NCBI GenBank assembly: GCA_030998015.1
Contig: JARWMV010000234.1
Span: forward strand, 1,178,001-1,242,000
Length of the DNA stretch: 64,000 bases
From: Ceratorhiza oryzae-sativae
Lineage: Eukaryota; Basidiomycota; Agaricomycetes; Cantharellales; Ceratobasidiaceae
Reading direction: 5' to 3'
Shown piece by piece: positions 48,516-59,471 of this stretch. The notes beneath the pieces were generated by a model, which saw only the letters and a program-made list of their open reading frames with translations, was not told where the DNA came from and searched no databases. A program made the position numbers and the translations under genes. Every line of letters begins with the position of its first letter. Position 1 is the stretch's first letter.

Positions 48516-49937
48516 ATGGGCGCAACGGCCTCGTCCCCCAATACTGCAAGCAGCACAGTTCCGCCACGCCGAGCTCTTCATGTCTTACGCGTCGCACCAG
48601 GCTCTCCTGCAGCAGATACGGATATCACACCGTTCTTCGACTTTGTGGTGGGAGTACAGGGGATGGAGGGTATTGCCGACGTGGATGCAGCCTCACTTGA
48701 GCGAATTGTTGAAGCACGAGAGGGGACAGAAATCCAACTTGTTGTTTGGTCGAGCAAACTACAGCAAACAAGGAGTGAGCCTACCCTCTCTAATTAGCCA
48801 ATGTAGCTCTAAGCGTATAATGACTAGCTGTTAGCTTGACCCCATCGCGCAAATGGACCTCTCTTCTCCCCCCTCCTCCGACGCAAAACCTTCCCTTTTA
48901 GGCTTGAGCATGCGTCTGTGCACACCGGAGTTTAGCCTCGATAACGTATGGCACATCCTCGATGTGCATGAAGGCAGTCCAGCTGAGAGCGCGGGGCTTG
49001 TCCCCTATGGGGATTATATCATCGGGTACTCTGGCGGCGTATTGGAGCGCGAATCCGATTTCTACGAGCTCGTGGAAGCGCACGTGGACAAACCATTAAG
49101 AGTTTATGTGTATTCTCACGATTTCGAGTGAGTGCATTCAACTCTGATGAGGAGGATAGGCACTGATGGCACAAAGTAACCTGAGAGAGGTGGTGCTAGT
49201 ACCGAACAGGATATGGGGCGGACAGGGACTACTGGGCTGTGGTGTTGGGTAAGCCTTTAAAGTTAAGACCGTACGATAATCGTTTGAACGTTCTCTTAAA
49301 GCTATGGCCTTCTTCATCGCATACCCCACGATCGTTCACGCCTTGCCCCTGTCGATGTCCCAGTAGAAGAAGATCCAGAAGAGGCTCAACTCTTTGTCCC
49401 TGCAGGCATTCGTCGGCAGACCAAGGCCCATGGTATGGAGATAGACAAAGCGAGCGTTATGGGTATGGGCAGCCGCTGCAGGAACAAGCCCAGGGGCCCG
49501 GGTTCGGAAATGACCCATCTGGGTATGACGATGGCCATGGTCACTCGCACGGCGAACATGATCACTCGCACAGCGAACACGGTCACGCGCACGGTGATCA
49601 TGGCCATTCGCACGGTGACCACGGGCACTCGCACGGCGACCACAGTCATTCACATGCGCACGACGATCATTCTCACTCACATTCACCAGGTACGCGGACC
49701 CCGGTGCTCGCGTCGTTGGACAATGGTTCACGCACGCCGGTGCCTGGTCAACATATGCACATTCACACACGCTCATCATCGCGTTCGTTTGCACAGATGG
49801 GCCTAGGACTGGTGCACGGACCGGTGTTTAGCTCGTCGCATACAGATAGGAGAGAAGAGGATGCTGAAACTGTAACTTCGAGCGGACGGACAGGACCAAA
49901 TGCAGTTGGGGGTAGTATCACGAGTGTTGACGATTAA
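48516..49937 (+). CDS. GRASP Golgi stacking/secretion protein with His-rich tail
   Basis: Golgi reassembly-stacking protein; two PDZ-like repeats tether cisternae and act in unconventional secretion. ATG 48516 gives MGATASSPNTASSTV; Gly2 is right for N-myristoylation. PDZ1 is ALHVLRVAPGSPAADTDITP with FFDFVVGVQG. PDZ2 begins LGLSMRLCTPEFSLDNVWHI, then VHEGSPAESAGLVPYGDYII and NRIWGGQGLLGCGVG/YGLLHRIPH. The tail (about 49530-49690) repeats His-Gly-Asp/Glu and His-Ser, for example HSHGEHDHSHSEHGHAHGDH, then a Ser/Thr-rich end, stop at 49937. Three places need one more base for a single frame: about 48770-48835, the C run at 48868-48873, and about 49410-49440. Family identity is sure. The His tail is not part of the family core and could bind metal. 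Confidence 0.88.
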
Positions 49938-50129
49938 TTTCAGCTTTCCCTCTCATTTTGTTAAATATTAGAATTTTTTCAAAAAAAAAAAAAAAAGCTG
50001 GGTCTACGCTCTGGTTTACGAATGAAGAGCATGTTTTGAGTTTTTAGAACCACAGTCAAACGCCGAACCACAAAACCGGAATCAAATATTGTGGCCGTTA
50101 CAAGAAAGCCAAACAACACTACAACACTC

Positions 50130-50153
50130 GTCCTCTTCGGAGTGACATATACA

Positions 50154-50184
<31 letters not shown>

Positions 50185-50250
50185 GGCCCCTGCACAAGGA
50201 TGACACGCTAGTTCAGAGTGGACGGTCTACGGACCGCAATATTTATTTTT
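50130..50250 (+). ncRNA. U6 spliceosomal snRNA
   Basis: Catalytic-centre RNA of the spliceosome, made by RNA polymerase III. From 50130 it shows the 5' stem-loop with a TTCG tetraloop. It continues with catatac, attggaacgatacagaga (ACAGAGA box at 50168-50174), the AGC triad at 50180-50182, atggcccctgcacaaggatg and acacgc. These blocks match U6 almost base for base up to about 50208. The 3' part (tagttcagagtggacggtct...) does not look like the usual U6 end. T-rich tracts at 50241-50250 could end transcription. The 3' boundary is thus uncertain. Confidence 0.9.
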
Positions 50251-52029
50251 CCCCTTTTATTCCATTCAACCTCACAGGACTAAAATATTCAAATGAAAAC
50301 AACCCCAACATAAGACCAGGCCTATCCTTGTCCCCATGGTTTGTTTAGCTAATCAGGTGCGACTGTGCTAGTCGGTCCAGGCTAGTCGTCACGAATGCAG
50401 TTGCACCAAGGCTGGAGACAACGCAGGACGGCTTGGGGCCAAGACAGGCGATCAAGTAATAGGCGAGTGGCGCACATGCACGAAACGCTGAAACTTCGGA
50501 GAGGTATTAATGTGTGAAATGCCAGAACAGGTTGGACATACTGGCTGGGGGAGAGTAAACCACCTCTGTACAAGTTGGAAAAATACTGTTAGGATAACTC
50601 AGGGAGAAATATACAACCTACAAAAAATGGACAAGGGTGATAAGGAAAGAAGAGGGCATAAAATGTGTCTCGTTGTTTAATTTTATATCATTTTTTCACG
50701 ATGATTGGGTTTGAATCGTCGAGACTATTTTGAGTAGGACTGAAACGAGCGATTCAGTGGAGCTTTCGACGAGTATTGAACCAAGGTCATACCAAGGTAT
50801 AAGCGCGTTGGTCGTTGACGGGGTAATCGCACCCAGTGAGCCCTGGATCTGTGAAGGGCAAACATACGCTCGTGACTGCTAAGTGCATTCCGCCAAACAT
50901 CACATGAGCGGATGTACAAAGAGCTCACTCACAACAGGCAAGAGTGTTATAGTGCGTCAGCTATGGGAGAACAGATGGGCCGTATCAGCACTGGTGATTG
51001 AGTTGCTCCCTCTCCTGCTCAAACCGTCTTTTTTTATACAGTACTGGCCTATGCAGACCCCCCAAAATGCGGATATCCTGCACTCCTGGCTGGCGTCGGC
51101 CAGCCAGTGTCTCCTGCACAGCGCTCGTGCTGACGCTTTGCCTTTTGCTAGATCGGGTGCAATGGCGGGTATTCCCAAGCATCAACCTGTGCTGCGGACT
51201 CACATTTATGGCACTTTTACAAAACCATCGGTTTATGAGCACGGGACCTGGGCTCAAAGCGGTATGTATGCGCCTGGGCCTCACTACTCGAGAAAGGAGT
51301 AAATACGTGTACACACTCCCCAACGTCGAGTGCTGTGGAGGATTAGCTCACTGAACACGTAGCATGAGCATGTGAAGATAGTGGAGGAAGGTTAAGGTTA
51401 TGACAGGGCGGCACGCTGATTCCCAACACTCTAAAAATGGGGATGGTTCAACCGATGGCAGCTATCGGAGGAACTAAATGTCGAGCCATTGGTTTTAGCT
51501 CCGCTGAGCTATAACTCTATGGACAGCGAGGGTAATCGGTAGAGCAATCCCGAGCATCTCCTATTGAACTATATCCATTGTAAGACTTTGGCGATGCGTC
51601 AAATAAGACACAAAATTAAACAGCGCTCATGGTGCTCACACTCTGTCGAGTTCCGAAAAACAATCTACTTACTGTCCCAGAATTAGGTCTTCTCTGGTAT
51701 ATGGGTTTCCCTTCTCCAAGTCTACATTTAATACGTCTATTCTTCTGCTCCCTTCCTCTTGGTGGTGTCATCGACACACAGAGGCCATCCATAGCGTATA
51801 TGCGCTACCGGCTCCTTTGCTCCCCGACGTTTTGTTTCAGCAAAAAGAAGTGTCCACAGCTGCATTAATCTCCATAATTCTCCTGCTCTCCGTTAACGGA
51901 GCTGAACCCCTGTGGACGTTACGCCAAGTATCAGCGACTCGATGCATCCGCATAGGAGCGGGAAACTGTAACGTCAACTCTGCTGGGATACTGCTTTCCC
52001 GAGTTTGACCTGTGCGCTGGCCAACTGAA
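50251..52029. other. Gene-poor stretch
   Basis: 1.8 kb with only short, domain-free open frames. The minus strand near 51430-51520 has a tRNA A-box-like string but no full tRNA. No supported gene. Confidence 0.45.
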
Positions 52030-52041
52030 CATATATATATG
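52030..52041 (+). promoter_or_regulatory. TATA-like AT tract before a candidate small gene
   Basis: Alternating (AT)n run about 62 bp ahead of ATG 52103, followed by a CT-rich leader typical of fungal transcription starts. Confidence 0.4.
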
Positions 52042-52102
52042 ACCCCTCTGGGCGAGCTGCTTCTCAACTCGATCCCGACCATCCCCACTTCCAGTCCTCT
52101 AG

Positions 52103-52704
52103 ATGGCTTCTACCCTTGCCTCGAGATGTAATTTCATACTGCCAACGCGCTGCCATAAACACCAAGTAAGCCGATCCATTCCCACTTTAGCACTCTAATT
52201 GATCCCCTTCTCTCAGATGAACTCTATGCACGCGTATTGCCATGTTGCCCCTGAATTGAGTCGCACTCGGCCCATTGTAAGTTCTAATTTGTCCCTAGCT
52301 AGCCTTTAATTATGCTCAAAGTCCCTCATCTAGACCTCCTTACCTACTCCACGCAGGGGCTGACAGCATATAAACGTAAGTCAGCGGGCACAAGTAGTCT
52401 ACGAGGGTTAACGACACTTGCAGTTATGGTCTACCTTCACGGTCACCCCGTCTTGTGGACATGCAGCCTTTACCTGAACGTACTGCCCTATTGGAATCCC
52501 CCAGCCCATGTAACTTTGAACTCTGCTCGCCGTCGGTCGAGCGCCTGGATTGGGGCACTAATCTCCTCAACACGGCACTCCGGTCGACCTCGACACGTCG
52601 GCTGGGAGCATATCCTGGGGCCAACACTCATCAGATGCGAATTATCGGCAACTTGGATTGGGATAATTCCTAGACCCCAGGGCCGAGCACATCTCTGTAG
52701 ATGA
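52103..52704 (+). CDS. Candidate small multi-exon gene, unknown
   Basis: A TATA-like tract, CT-rich leader and ATG (MASTLASRCNFILPTRCH) are followed by exons with good GT-AG borders: a 60-nt exon (MNSMHAYCHVAPELSRTRPI), a 19-nt exon and a last exon from about 52423. The last exon has two open frames. The one in phase ends RPQGRAHLCR at 52704; the other (LERTALLESPSPCNFELCSP style, ending LDWDNS) looks more protein-like but is out of phase by one base. No domain seen. Either a small lineage-specific gene or chance. Confidence 0.3.
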
Positions 52705-53184
52705 GCTAGAGCACAGAATTGGACGGAATATCCCGGGGCCAGTCTACAGCATGAGCTCCACCACAAGGGTTGTTAAACTGTGGGGCGCCATCACATGAAT
52801 GTAAGCAGAGTACCATGAGTTTGCGAGGGAGGTGGCTCACCTAGGTTACAGACTATGTCTAGGCTCTTGCTCCGTCTCCACATAATCCAACTTGATATTT
52901 ACTCCGTGTGTTCTTCGCTCTTCTCTTGTTGGTTCTTTTGTCCACAAAAATATGGTGAGCTCGCCTGAGCTCTCTCTGCTGTTTTCTACAAATGCGTATT
53001 TTAAATTGAAGTTATCCTGAGCTCCCTGGGATGATCCAAATGCGTCGCTCTTCCTGTGGCTAAGCGAGGCGTTTACTTCTGGATGAAGTCCATAAGACAA
53101 ATGCTAACCGGCACCTGTCACGTGCAGTAATGTGCCCTTCACAGACGCCACCACCCACTCACTACTTTAATTCCTGTTCGAGAC
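52705..53184. other. Intergenic region
   Basis: 480 bp upstream of the PH-domain gene; no feature recognised. Confidence 0.45.
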
Positions 53185-56100
53185 ATGATGAACTCACCCC
53201 CGTCTCCTTCCCCATCTACTCCGTCTTCTGGAGACGGATCTCCCGCTCCGATCCATGCAGAAATGACACCGGCGATCACACCATCGAGTTCCGCAACTGC
53301 GGGGGTGGCTAGTGCTGCCGCATCGCCGAATACTGCCAAGCGAAGACTGCCATCGAGTAGCGTGCAATACGGCGCCGCGAACCGACGCCGACGCGAAGAC
53401 TCTGTACGCGAAGAAAGGGACAAGCCGAGCACGGGTGAACGGGGCCAGGAGCGGGAGCGCGGTGAACTCGGATGTTGAACTCATGAAGTGGATCAACTCG
53501 AGTGGGTGACTATGCTTCGTATTTGCGATTCGTTCTGACCGTCGATTGGTGAACAGTCGTGCGGGATCCGTTTGACGAAGGGGCGGCTGTGCTATAGTAG
53601 CTATGTAGTGATGTTATGATAAGATCAAGACGATAAGATCCAGTTGAATGAGATTTGGGTGATCCGGAAGGACGGGTCAGGACCCGAAGAAAGCAGCGCG
53701 AAATTGCGAAGCTTGACGAACGACCACGACGAGCGGCACGCACAAACGCCGGGGTGGACGAGCGAGCTCAGCGCGATGAGCACCATCAGCAGCGTGCACT
53801 GGCAGGCCAGGGACGAGAAACGGCGCGGATCGTTGCTCGGGGTACTGCGCGGTCGCCGCGACAAGGGCAAGCACCGCGCGAGCGTCGATCTCGCGGACGT
53901 GCGCGAGCAGGACGACCAGGACGACGATGGGGGCCGGCCGGGAACGGCATCGGCGACGCTGCATTCGATTCTGCCTGAGCTGGGCGAGGTGGACGGCGAG
54001 GCCACGCTGCGACGACGGCCGCCGGCGCTCGACTTGGACGAGAAACAGGCCGCGCGGGACGAGGCGGCGGCCAAGCTGTGTGGACTTGTGCCGCAGCCGA
54101 CACCGCTGTCGCCCGTGCCGGTGTTTCCGTGCGCACAGTCGGCGCTCGCGGCCCACACGCAGCTGAGCGGGCCGCTGTACAAGCACCAGCCGCCGACGGC
54201 CCTCGCGCGCTTGGTGGGGACCAAGACGTGGAAGCCACGCCACGCCGTCCTCTGCACGTACTCGCTGCCGGCCTGCACTTGCGCCCGCCCGCACCGGACG
54301 TCTGGCGTCGAGGCGTGCGATGCGCCAACACGTACGCTCGCATGCCTCCATGTCTTTGCCACCCCCACCCCCGACGCACTCGAGCTCGCACGGCTGATCG
54401 TCACAGAAGACAGGTGCGCCATACCCTAGTTTTCTACTGTTCCGTGCTAACTGCTTTCTAGCGTGGTGTTTGTGGTCGAGCCGACGTTTGCAGCAGACGA
54501 CAGTCGTCGTGGCCCACGCGACTTGGGCGATCGCAAGTGGGTGATACAGGTTCAGGGCATCAATGGCACGCCTCCCCCACCCTCGACAGACCGCCCCACA
54601 AAGCGTATTCTCGGCCGCAGGCGAGAGTCGGCTGGCGCTACGACCGCGAGCCTCAGGTCCGGCCTCAGCGGACGCCCGCGCACTGTCGCAAGTTTTGGAG
54701 TATCCCAACACTCGAGCAGCGCACCAGGCCTCGGCTCGTCACTTAACCTTGCGCTCGATGAGGACAATCAAGTTCATGCTGTTTGGTTCCTTCAGTGCCC
54801 GGACGCAGATGCCCGCCAGCGCTGGACATCGTGCATCAAGCGCGCCGTCCTGCTCCAAAGGTCAGTTTCCTCATTTCATCTCTCCTCCTCATTTCGTCTC
54901 TTTCCGGGCCGTATCCATTCGAATCGCGTGCCGGATACAGCAACCAGGAACGCCAGATCAGCCGCTTTCTATTTATCCACCCATCCGCCTTTTGTTTTTC
55001 ACCTGCCTCGTGTTGTCACTGACCTGATCTCCTTGTCGTCACAGGGCCGAGCGCGCGGGCTTTGGCGGCACTGTACATTTTACAAGCCCACGGGATCCGT
55101 TGCCCTCAGGTGACCTTGATGTAGCTCTTGCCTTGCGTGCACATGCCCAAAGCGCGCACATCGCACAGCAGCGTGCTTTGACTTCTCCGCCACATCCAGC
55201 TCCACCCCCTTCCATCTTGTCTCAGCCGGTAACTCCTATAACTACCACCTTTGGTTCGAGCTTGACTTCCTCATTCGTACCGGTCTTTTCTCCCACCTCT
55301 ACCACTTTTTCTCCGACGTCGGCTACCTTTTCGCCAGCATCCGATCACTCTCATGTCGACACGCACTCGCTCGCTTTCACGCGCTCTCAAACGCCTACAT
55401 ACTCGCCTTCGGTTCATACCACGCACACCACCCAGACTCAGCCCTTGCCCGGTCGCTCTCGGTCGCGTAGTAGCACCGTGGCGAATTCAGCACCCGTTCA
55501 GGCTCTTCGTGGATTATTCAATCTCGGATCCGGTGGTGGCTCCCGACCGCCTTCAAGGAGTGCCTCTATTGCCGGTGGGAGCAGCCAGAACTATCCTGGG
55601 GTGGCTGCGGGCAAAATGTCACGAACGCGTGCCGCGTCGTCTTCCGCCGCATCCCAGCCGCCGCCACACCACCCGTATGCTGTCCCTCCTTCACACACCG
55701 TGATCGAAGGTCAGAGCCCAGCTCCAACGAGCATTTCGTTTGCGTCTGCGCTCGACCACTCGGATTCACAACCGTTCGCTTTTCCATATGGGCATCCGTA
55801 TGGTCCCGTCACGCTTGGCACTCCCATTTCTGCTGGATTGGGCAGTATGGATCTTGGGGAGCGTGACCGAGAGAGGGAGCGAGAGCGAGAAAGGGATGAC
55901 TTCACGAATGGCGTGCTTGGTTTGAATTTTGGGTATGTGCCCGGTAGTGCTGGATTACCTGGGCTCGGCGTGAACGGGCTACCTGCCATCAGCGGTAAGA
56001 AGGGAACGTCTTTACCTCCTCCACCTCGTGCTCGACGAGCGGGCAGTGTGAGCCATGTATTGCCCGGACGAGTTCAGGAGGAAAGCCTTACAGAGGATAG

Positions 56101-57643
56101 CTCGAGGAGGCCGAGCTTGGTCCCGATGATGTCCTTGTCGTTTGGACAGATCGAGGGTGGAAGCACTAGTGCGGGTGTTACAGATAGCCCGGACGCTGAT
56201 ACAGACGAGAGTGGACATGCAGACGAGGAAAGTGCTTGCAGAGGGGAACAGGGGCGGGAGGATAACGTGCCAGGTCACAGAGAAGGCGCGTCGAGTCATC
56301 GAGAGCCCCGTGTGCTCCCACCTCAACTTGCACCACCATCTGCTCCACTTCCACTCCCGCCTGGCTCGTGGCCTAATTTGAGCGAATCTTCAGCGAGTGT
56401 GTATAGTGTGCAAACGACGAGCACCGGTCCTGGGGCTCGGAATGGACTGGACACGCGGAGCGCCGGAAGCTTGGATGCACGAAACTGGAACAGCCTCGAT
56501 CGATCAAGAGTTTCTCTTGGAGATGTTTTTCGTCCAAATATCGACACTTGGTCGCGCTCGCGTTCACGGGTGAGCCTGGAGGTCCCACGGGAGGTTTCTG
56601 CGGCACCTGGTACACATTCGAGGGTCTCGCTAGCACCCACCAAGGGTATGCTAGCCGAACATCTAGAGGGAGACGGTTGGGATGACCCCGAGGGTGCTGG
56701 GACGGGAAGTTACCAAGAGAGTTCATGGGCGAGCGTACGCGATAGTCCAACTCGACGAAGCGCACCGAAAGAGAGTCCGACCAGACCAGGCGCCCGAGAA
56801 ACTTCTCCAGTGACATTCACGCGTCAGAGTAGGGCGGAATCAATTCCCAGCTCTCCGTCAAGCCAAGCCGAGCGCGAATCGTTTGGCTCTGCAGTTTTGT
56901 CTCGGGGAGAGAGCGTTGATCATCCGTTTGCATCGCAGGGACGCAAGGCGCACCGGAGAACTGGGTCGTACGGAGGGCCAACGTTGTTCACAATTGCTGA
57001 TGCATCGCCACTGTATAGGAGCAAGAGCCAGAGGAGTAAAGGTGAACTTCCGCCTCCTGTCCCACCACCGACTGTCCCACTGCCATCTGTCCCGCCTCCT
57101 GCTTGCCCGCTTCCACCCGTCCCTGTCCCCACACAATCGAGGCCAGCGACACCCGTCTCGAGACCGCGTACCCCGTCGCGGTTGGGTATCGTCTCATCTC
57201 AAACGAGCGGGCCTATTACGCCCCAGCCAAGGAGTACCTCGTTGAAGACACGATTGAGGATGCTGTCGGCTCCTTCACCAGCACCCCAGACCGCGCTTCC
57301 CGAGCCGCCTCGAGACCTTAGTGCATTGGCGGAAGACGATCTTGCACAGCCGATCAGCAAAGTGCCAATTTCGCTGCTCGTCCGAGATAGGGACAAGGAC
57401 AAGGATAGGGACGATTCAAGCCTACGAAGAATCTTGAACGACCAGAATATTCGACGAGAGCCTACACCGAGCTTGCCGCCTCCCCCACGCACGAGGATAG
57501 TCCGGCAGCATTCCCATTCAGCGTCGTCCGATTTAGGCGGGTCAGAGGGTCGAAGGAGCGACGACTCTGCAGTGACGGGACCCAAGGGAGGGTTGGGTGC
57601 CCGTGATTCGGCAATTCATTTGGAGAACCGGGGTGTTGATTAA
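53185..57643 (+). CDS. PH-domain protein with very long disordered tail
   Basis: Probable membrane-associated scaffold. An N-terminal Ser/Pro-rich part (MMNSPPSPSPSTPSSG) leads, through uncertain joins, to SDVELMKWINSS, VRDPFDEGAA and LNEIWVIRKDGSGPEESSAK. The PH domain follows: SGPLYKHQPPTALARLVGTK with WKPRHAVLCTYSL. Its middle (VVFVVEPTFAADD) is on the next exon after about 54465. Its last helix is VHAVWFLQCPDADARQRWTS CIKRA-like, with the invariant Trp. Insertions inside PH make it larger than the usual 110 residues. From about 55050 to 57643 there are some 860 residues of Ser/Pro/Arg-rich sequence, with an RERERER run at about 55870, RSRSRVS strings and Pro-rich boxes. The frame between 53400 and 53500 does not resolve into one reading, so the N terminus is tentative. 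No other domain recognised. Confidence 0.72.
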
Positions 57644-57858
57644 TTGGAGTTTTTTGGTGTATATATTATCACATTTATCTTTCTGTCTATTTCGTCGATG
57701 CTGTTGTCGTCCTTTGTATGTAGAGCATGCTCGGTATTTAACGCAATTTCGGGCTTTTGCGGATCGACGCACACGTGACCCTGCCCCATTTATTTAAATG
57801 AGCGAGCATGGGGTTTATCATAACGATCTCTTGATCACTGCCCCTCGACTCTTGTGCC

Positions 57859-59172
57859 ATGTTGTCCCGCGCTGCCCTCCGTGCCGTCCCCAGCACACGT
57901 GCGTTCTCGACGTCGAGCGCCCGACAGACCAAGGTCGCTGTGCTCGGTGCTGGAGGCGAGTTGATTTCCTGTGCATAGAGGGTTCGCACGCTGACTAGCT
58001 TGCGTACTTAGGAGGAATCGGTCAGCCGCTGTCGTTGTTGCTCAAGCTCGACAAGCGAGTGTCTTCGTTGAGCTTGTACGATATTCGCGGCGCGCCTGGT
58101 GTTGGCGCCGACGTTTCGCACGTCGACACCCCGTCAACCGTCAAGGGCTACAAGCAGGACGAGCTGTCTGAAGCGCTAAATGGCGTCAAGGTCGTGGTCA
58201 TTCCTGCCGGTGTACCGCGCAAACCTGGCATGACTCGTGATGACTTGTTCAATACCAATGCTGGCATCGTCCGCGACTTGGCTCAGGCTGTTGCAGACAA
58301 TGCACCAGACGCGCACATCTTGATCATTTCGAACCCTGTCAACTCGGTCCGTGTTTTCCCTTGCTTCCTGCTGGTTCTATGCGTCCGACTAACTGTCAAT
58401 CGTTGAACAGACGGTTCCGATCGCGGCCGAGGTGCTCAAGAAGGCTGGCAAATTTGACCCCAAGCGATTGTTTGGCGTAACGACTCTCGACGTCGTTCGC
58501 GCCGCGCGATTCTTGTCCGAGGTTGATGGCTCGGCGACGCCTGATGAGTGCCCGGTGACTGTTGTCGGTGGGCACTCGGGTGTGACAATCGTCCCGCTCC
58601 TGAGCCAGACGAACGGTGAGTTCTATGTTTTCGAACGGCTGGTGCAAAACTAATGGTGTGACCAGCTGGCAAGTCGCTCTCTCCTGATTCGGAAAAGTGG
58701 AAGGCGCTTGTGAAACGCATTCAGTTTGGAGGTGATGAAGTCGTCCAGGCCAAGGATGGTGCTGGAAGTGCTACTCTCTCCATGGCCTATGGCAAGTGTG
58801 CTTGGGTTTGTTGTGTTTGAATAGCGGACTTATGCAGTGCCGTGTATAGCCGCTGCCAAATTTACCAACCAGCTCCTCCGTGCCCTTGGAGGCGAAAAGG
58901 GCATCGTCGCCCCTACCTTTGTCAAGAGCCCTCTGTATGAGAAGGAAGGTGTTGAGTACTTTAGCAGCGCCGTCGAGCTTGGCGTATGTATACTTTGTTC
59001 TAGGTTATCACCCACGCTTTACTGACAGCCATTTTCCTTACAGCCAGGAGGTGTTGAAAGGATTCACCCTGTTGGCAACGTCTCGCCTGCGGAGCAAGAG
59101 CTCATCGACGCCTGCTTGCCCGAACTCAAGAAGAATATCGCCAAGGGTGCCAAGTTTGTCACTGGCGCTTAG
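57859..59172 (+). CDS. MDH1: Malate dehydrogenase, mitochondrial
   Basis: Interconverts malate and oxaloacetate with NAD in the citric-acid cycle. ATG 57859 gives [20 protein letters not shown], a mitochondrial presequence. The nucleotide-binding [17 protein letters not shown] is split by an intron. [20 protein letters not shown] and [20 protein letters not shown] carry substrate Arg residues. Then come [40 protein letters not shown] and the catalytic [16 protein letters not shown] with its His. It ends [12 protein letters not shown] with TAG at 59170-59172. The intron after MAY starts with GC (gcaagt), a typical GC-AG donor. About 335 residues, normal for the family. All catalytic positions are present and splicing is clean. 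Confidence 0.95.
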
Positions 59173-59471
59173 ACTCTTCATCCCCCAAAATGTATCCACA
59201 CATTGGTTGCTTTCTTTTGAATGCGATCTTTTGTTTTGAAGTCGAACGTTGGTGGAGGTACATGCATGCCTCATTTTAAATTTTAATTCCAGGTGATTTG
59301 ATTTTGAAATGAGATTTGGGAAGTTTGGCTTCGTTTGCGCCTTGTGGTTTCTTGATTCACGCCACCACCTCCGACGGAGTGTATGAAATATCTTATTGCC
59401 ACAGCTGTATGCTTCGGGGAGACGCTAGACCACACCGTTGTATGGACGAGGTCACCACATTAGAGTTTATA

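Noticed and set aside
50883..51302. 139-codon plus and 112-codon minus overlapping open frames
   Set aside because: Neither shows a domain, intron pattern or promoter; they compete for the same DNA.
51430..51520. tRNA-like or SINE-like A box on the minus strand (tagctcagcgg)
   Set aside because: The B box is poor (ggttgaacc) and no cloverleaf can be drawn.
53677..54711. 344-codon minus-strand open frame
   Set aside because: Antisense to the PH-domain exon, Arg-rich composition from high GC; the plus strand carries the recognisable PH motifs.
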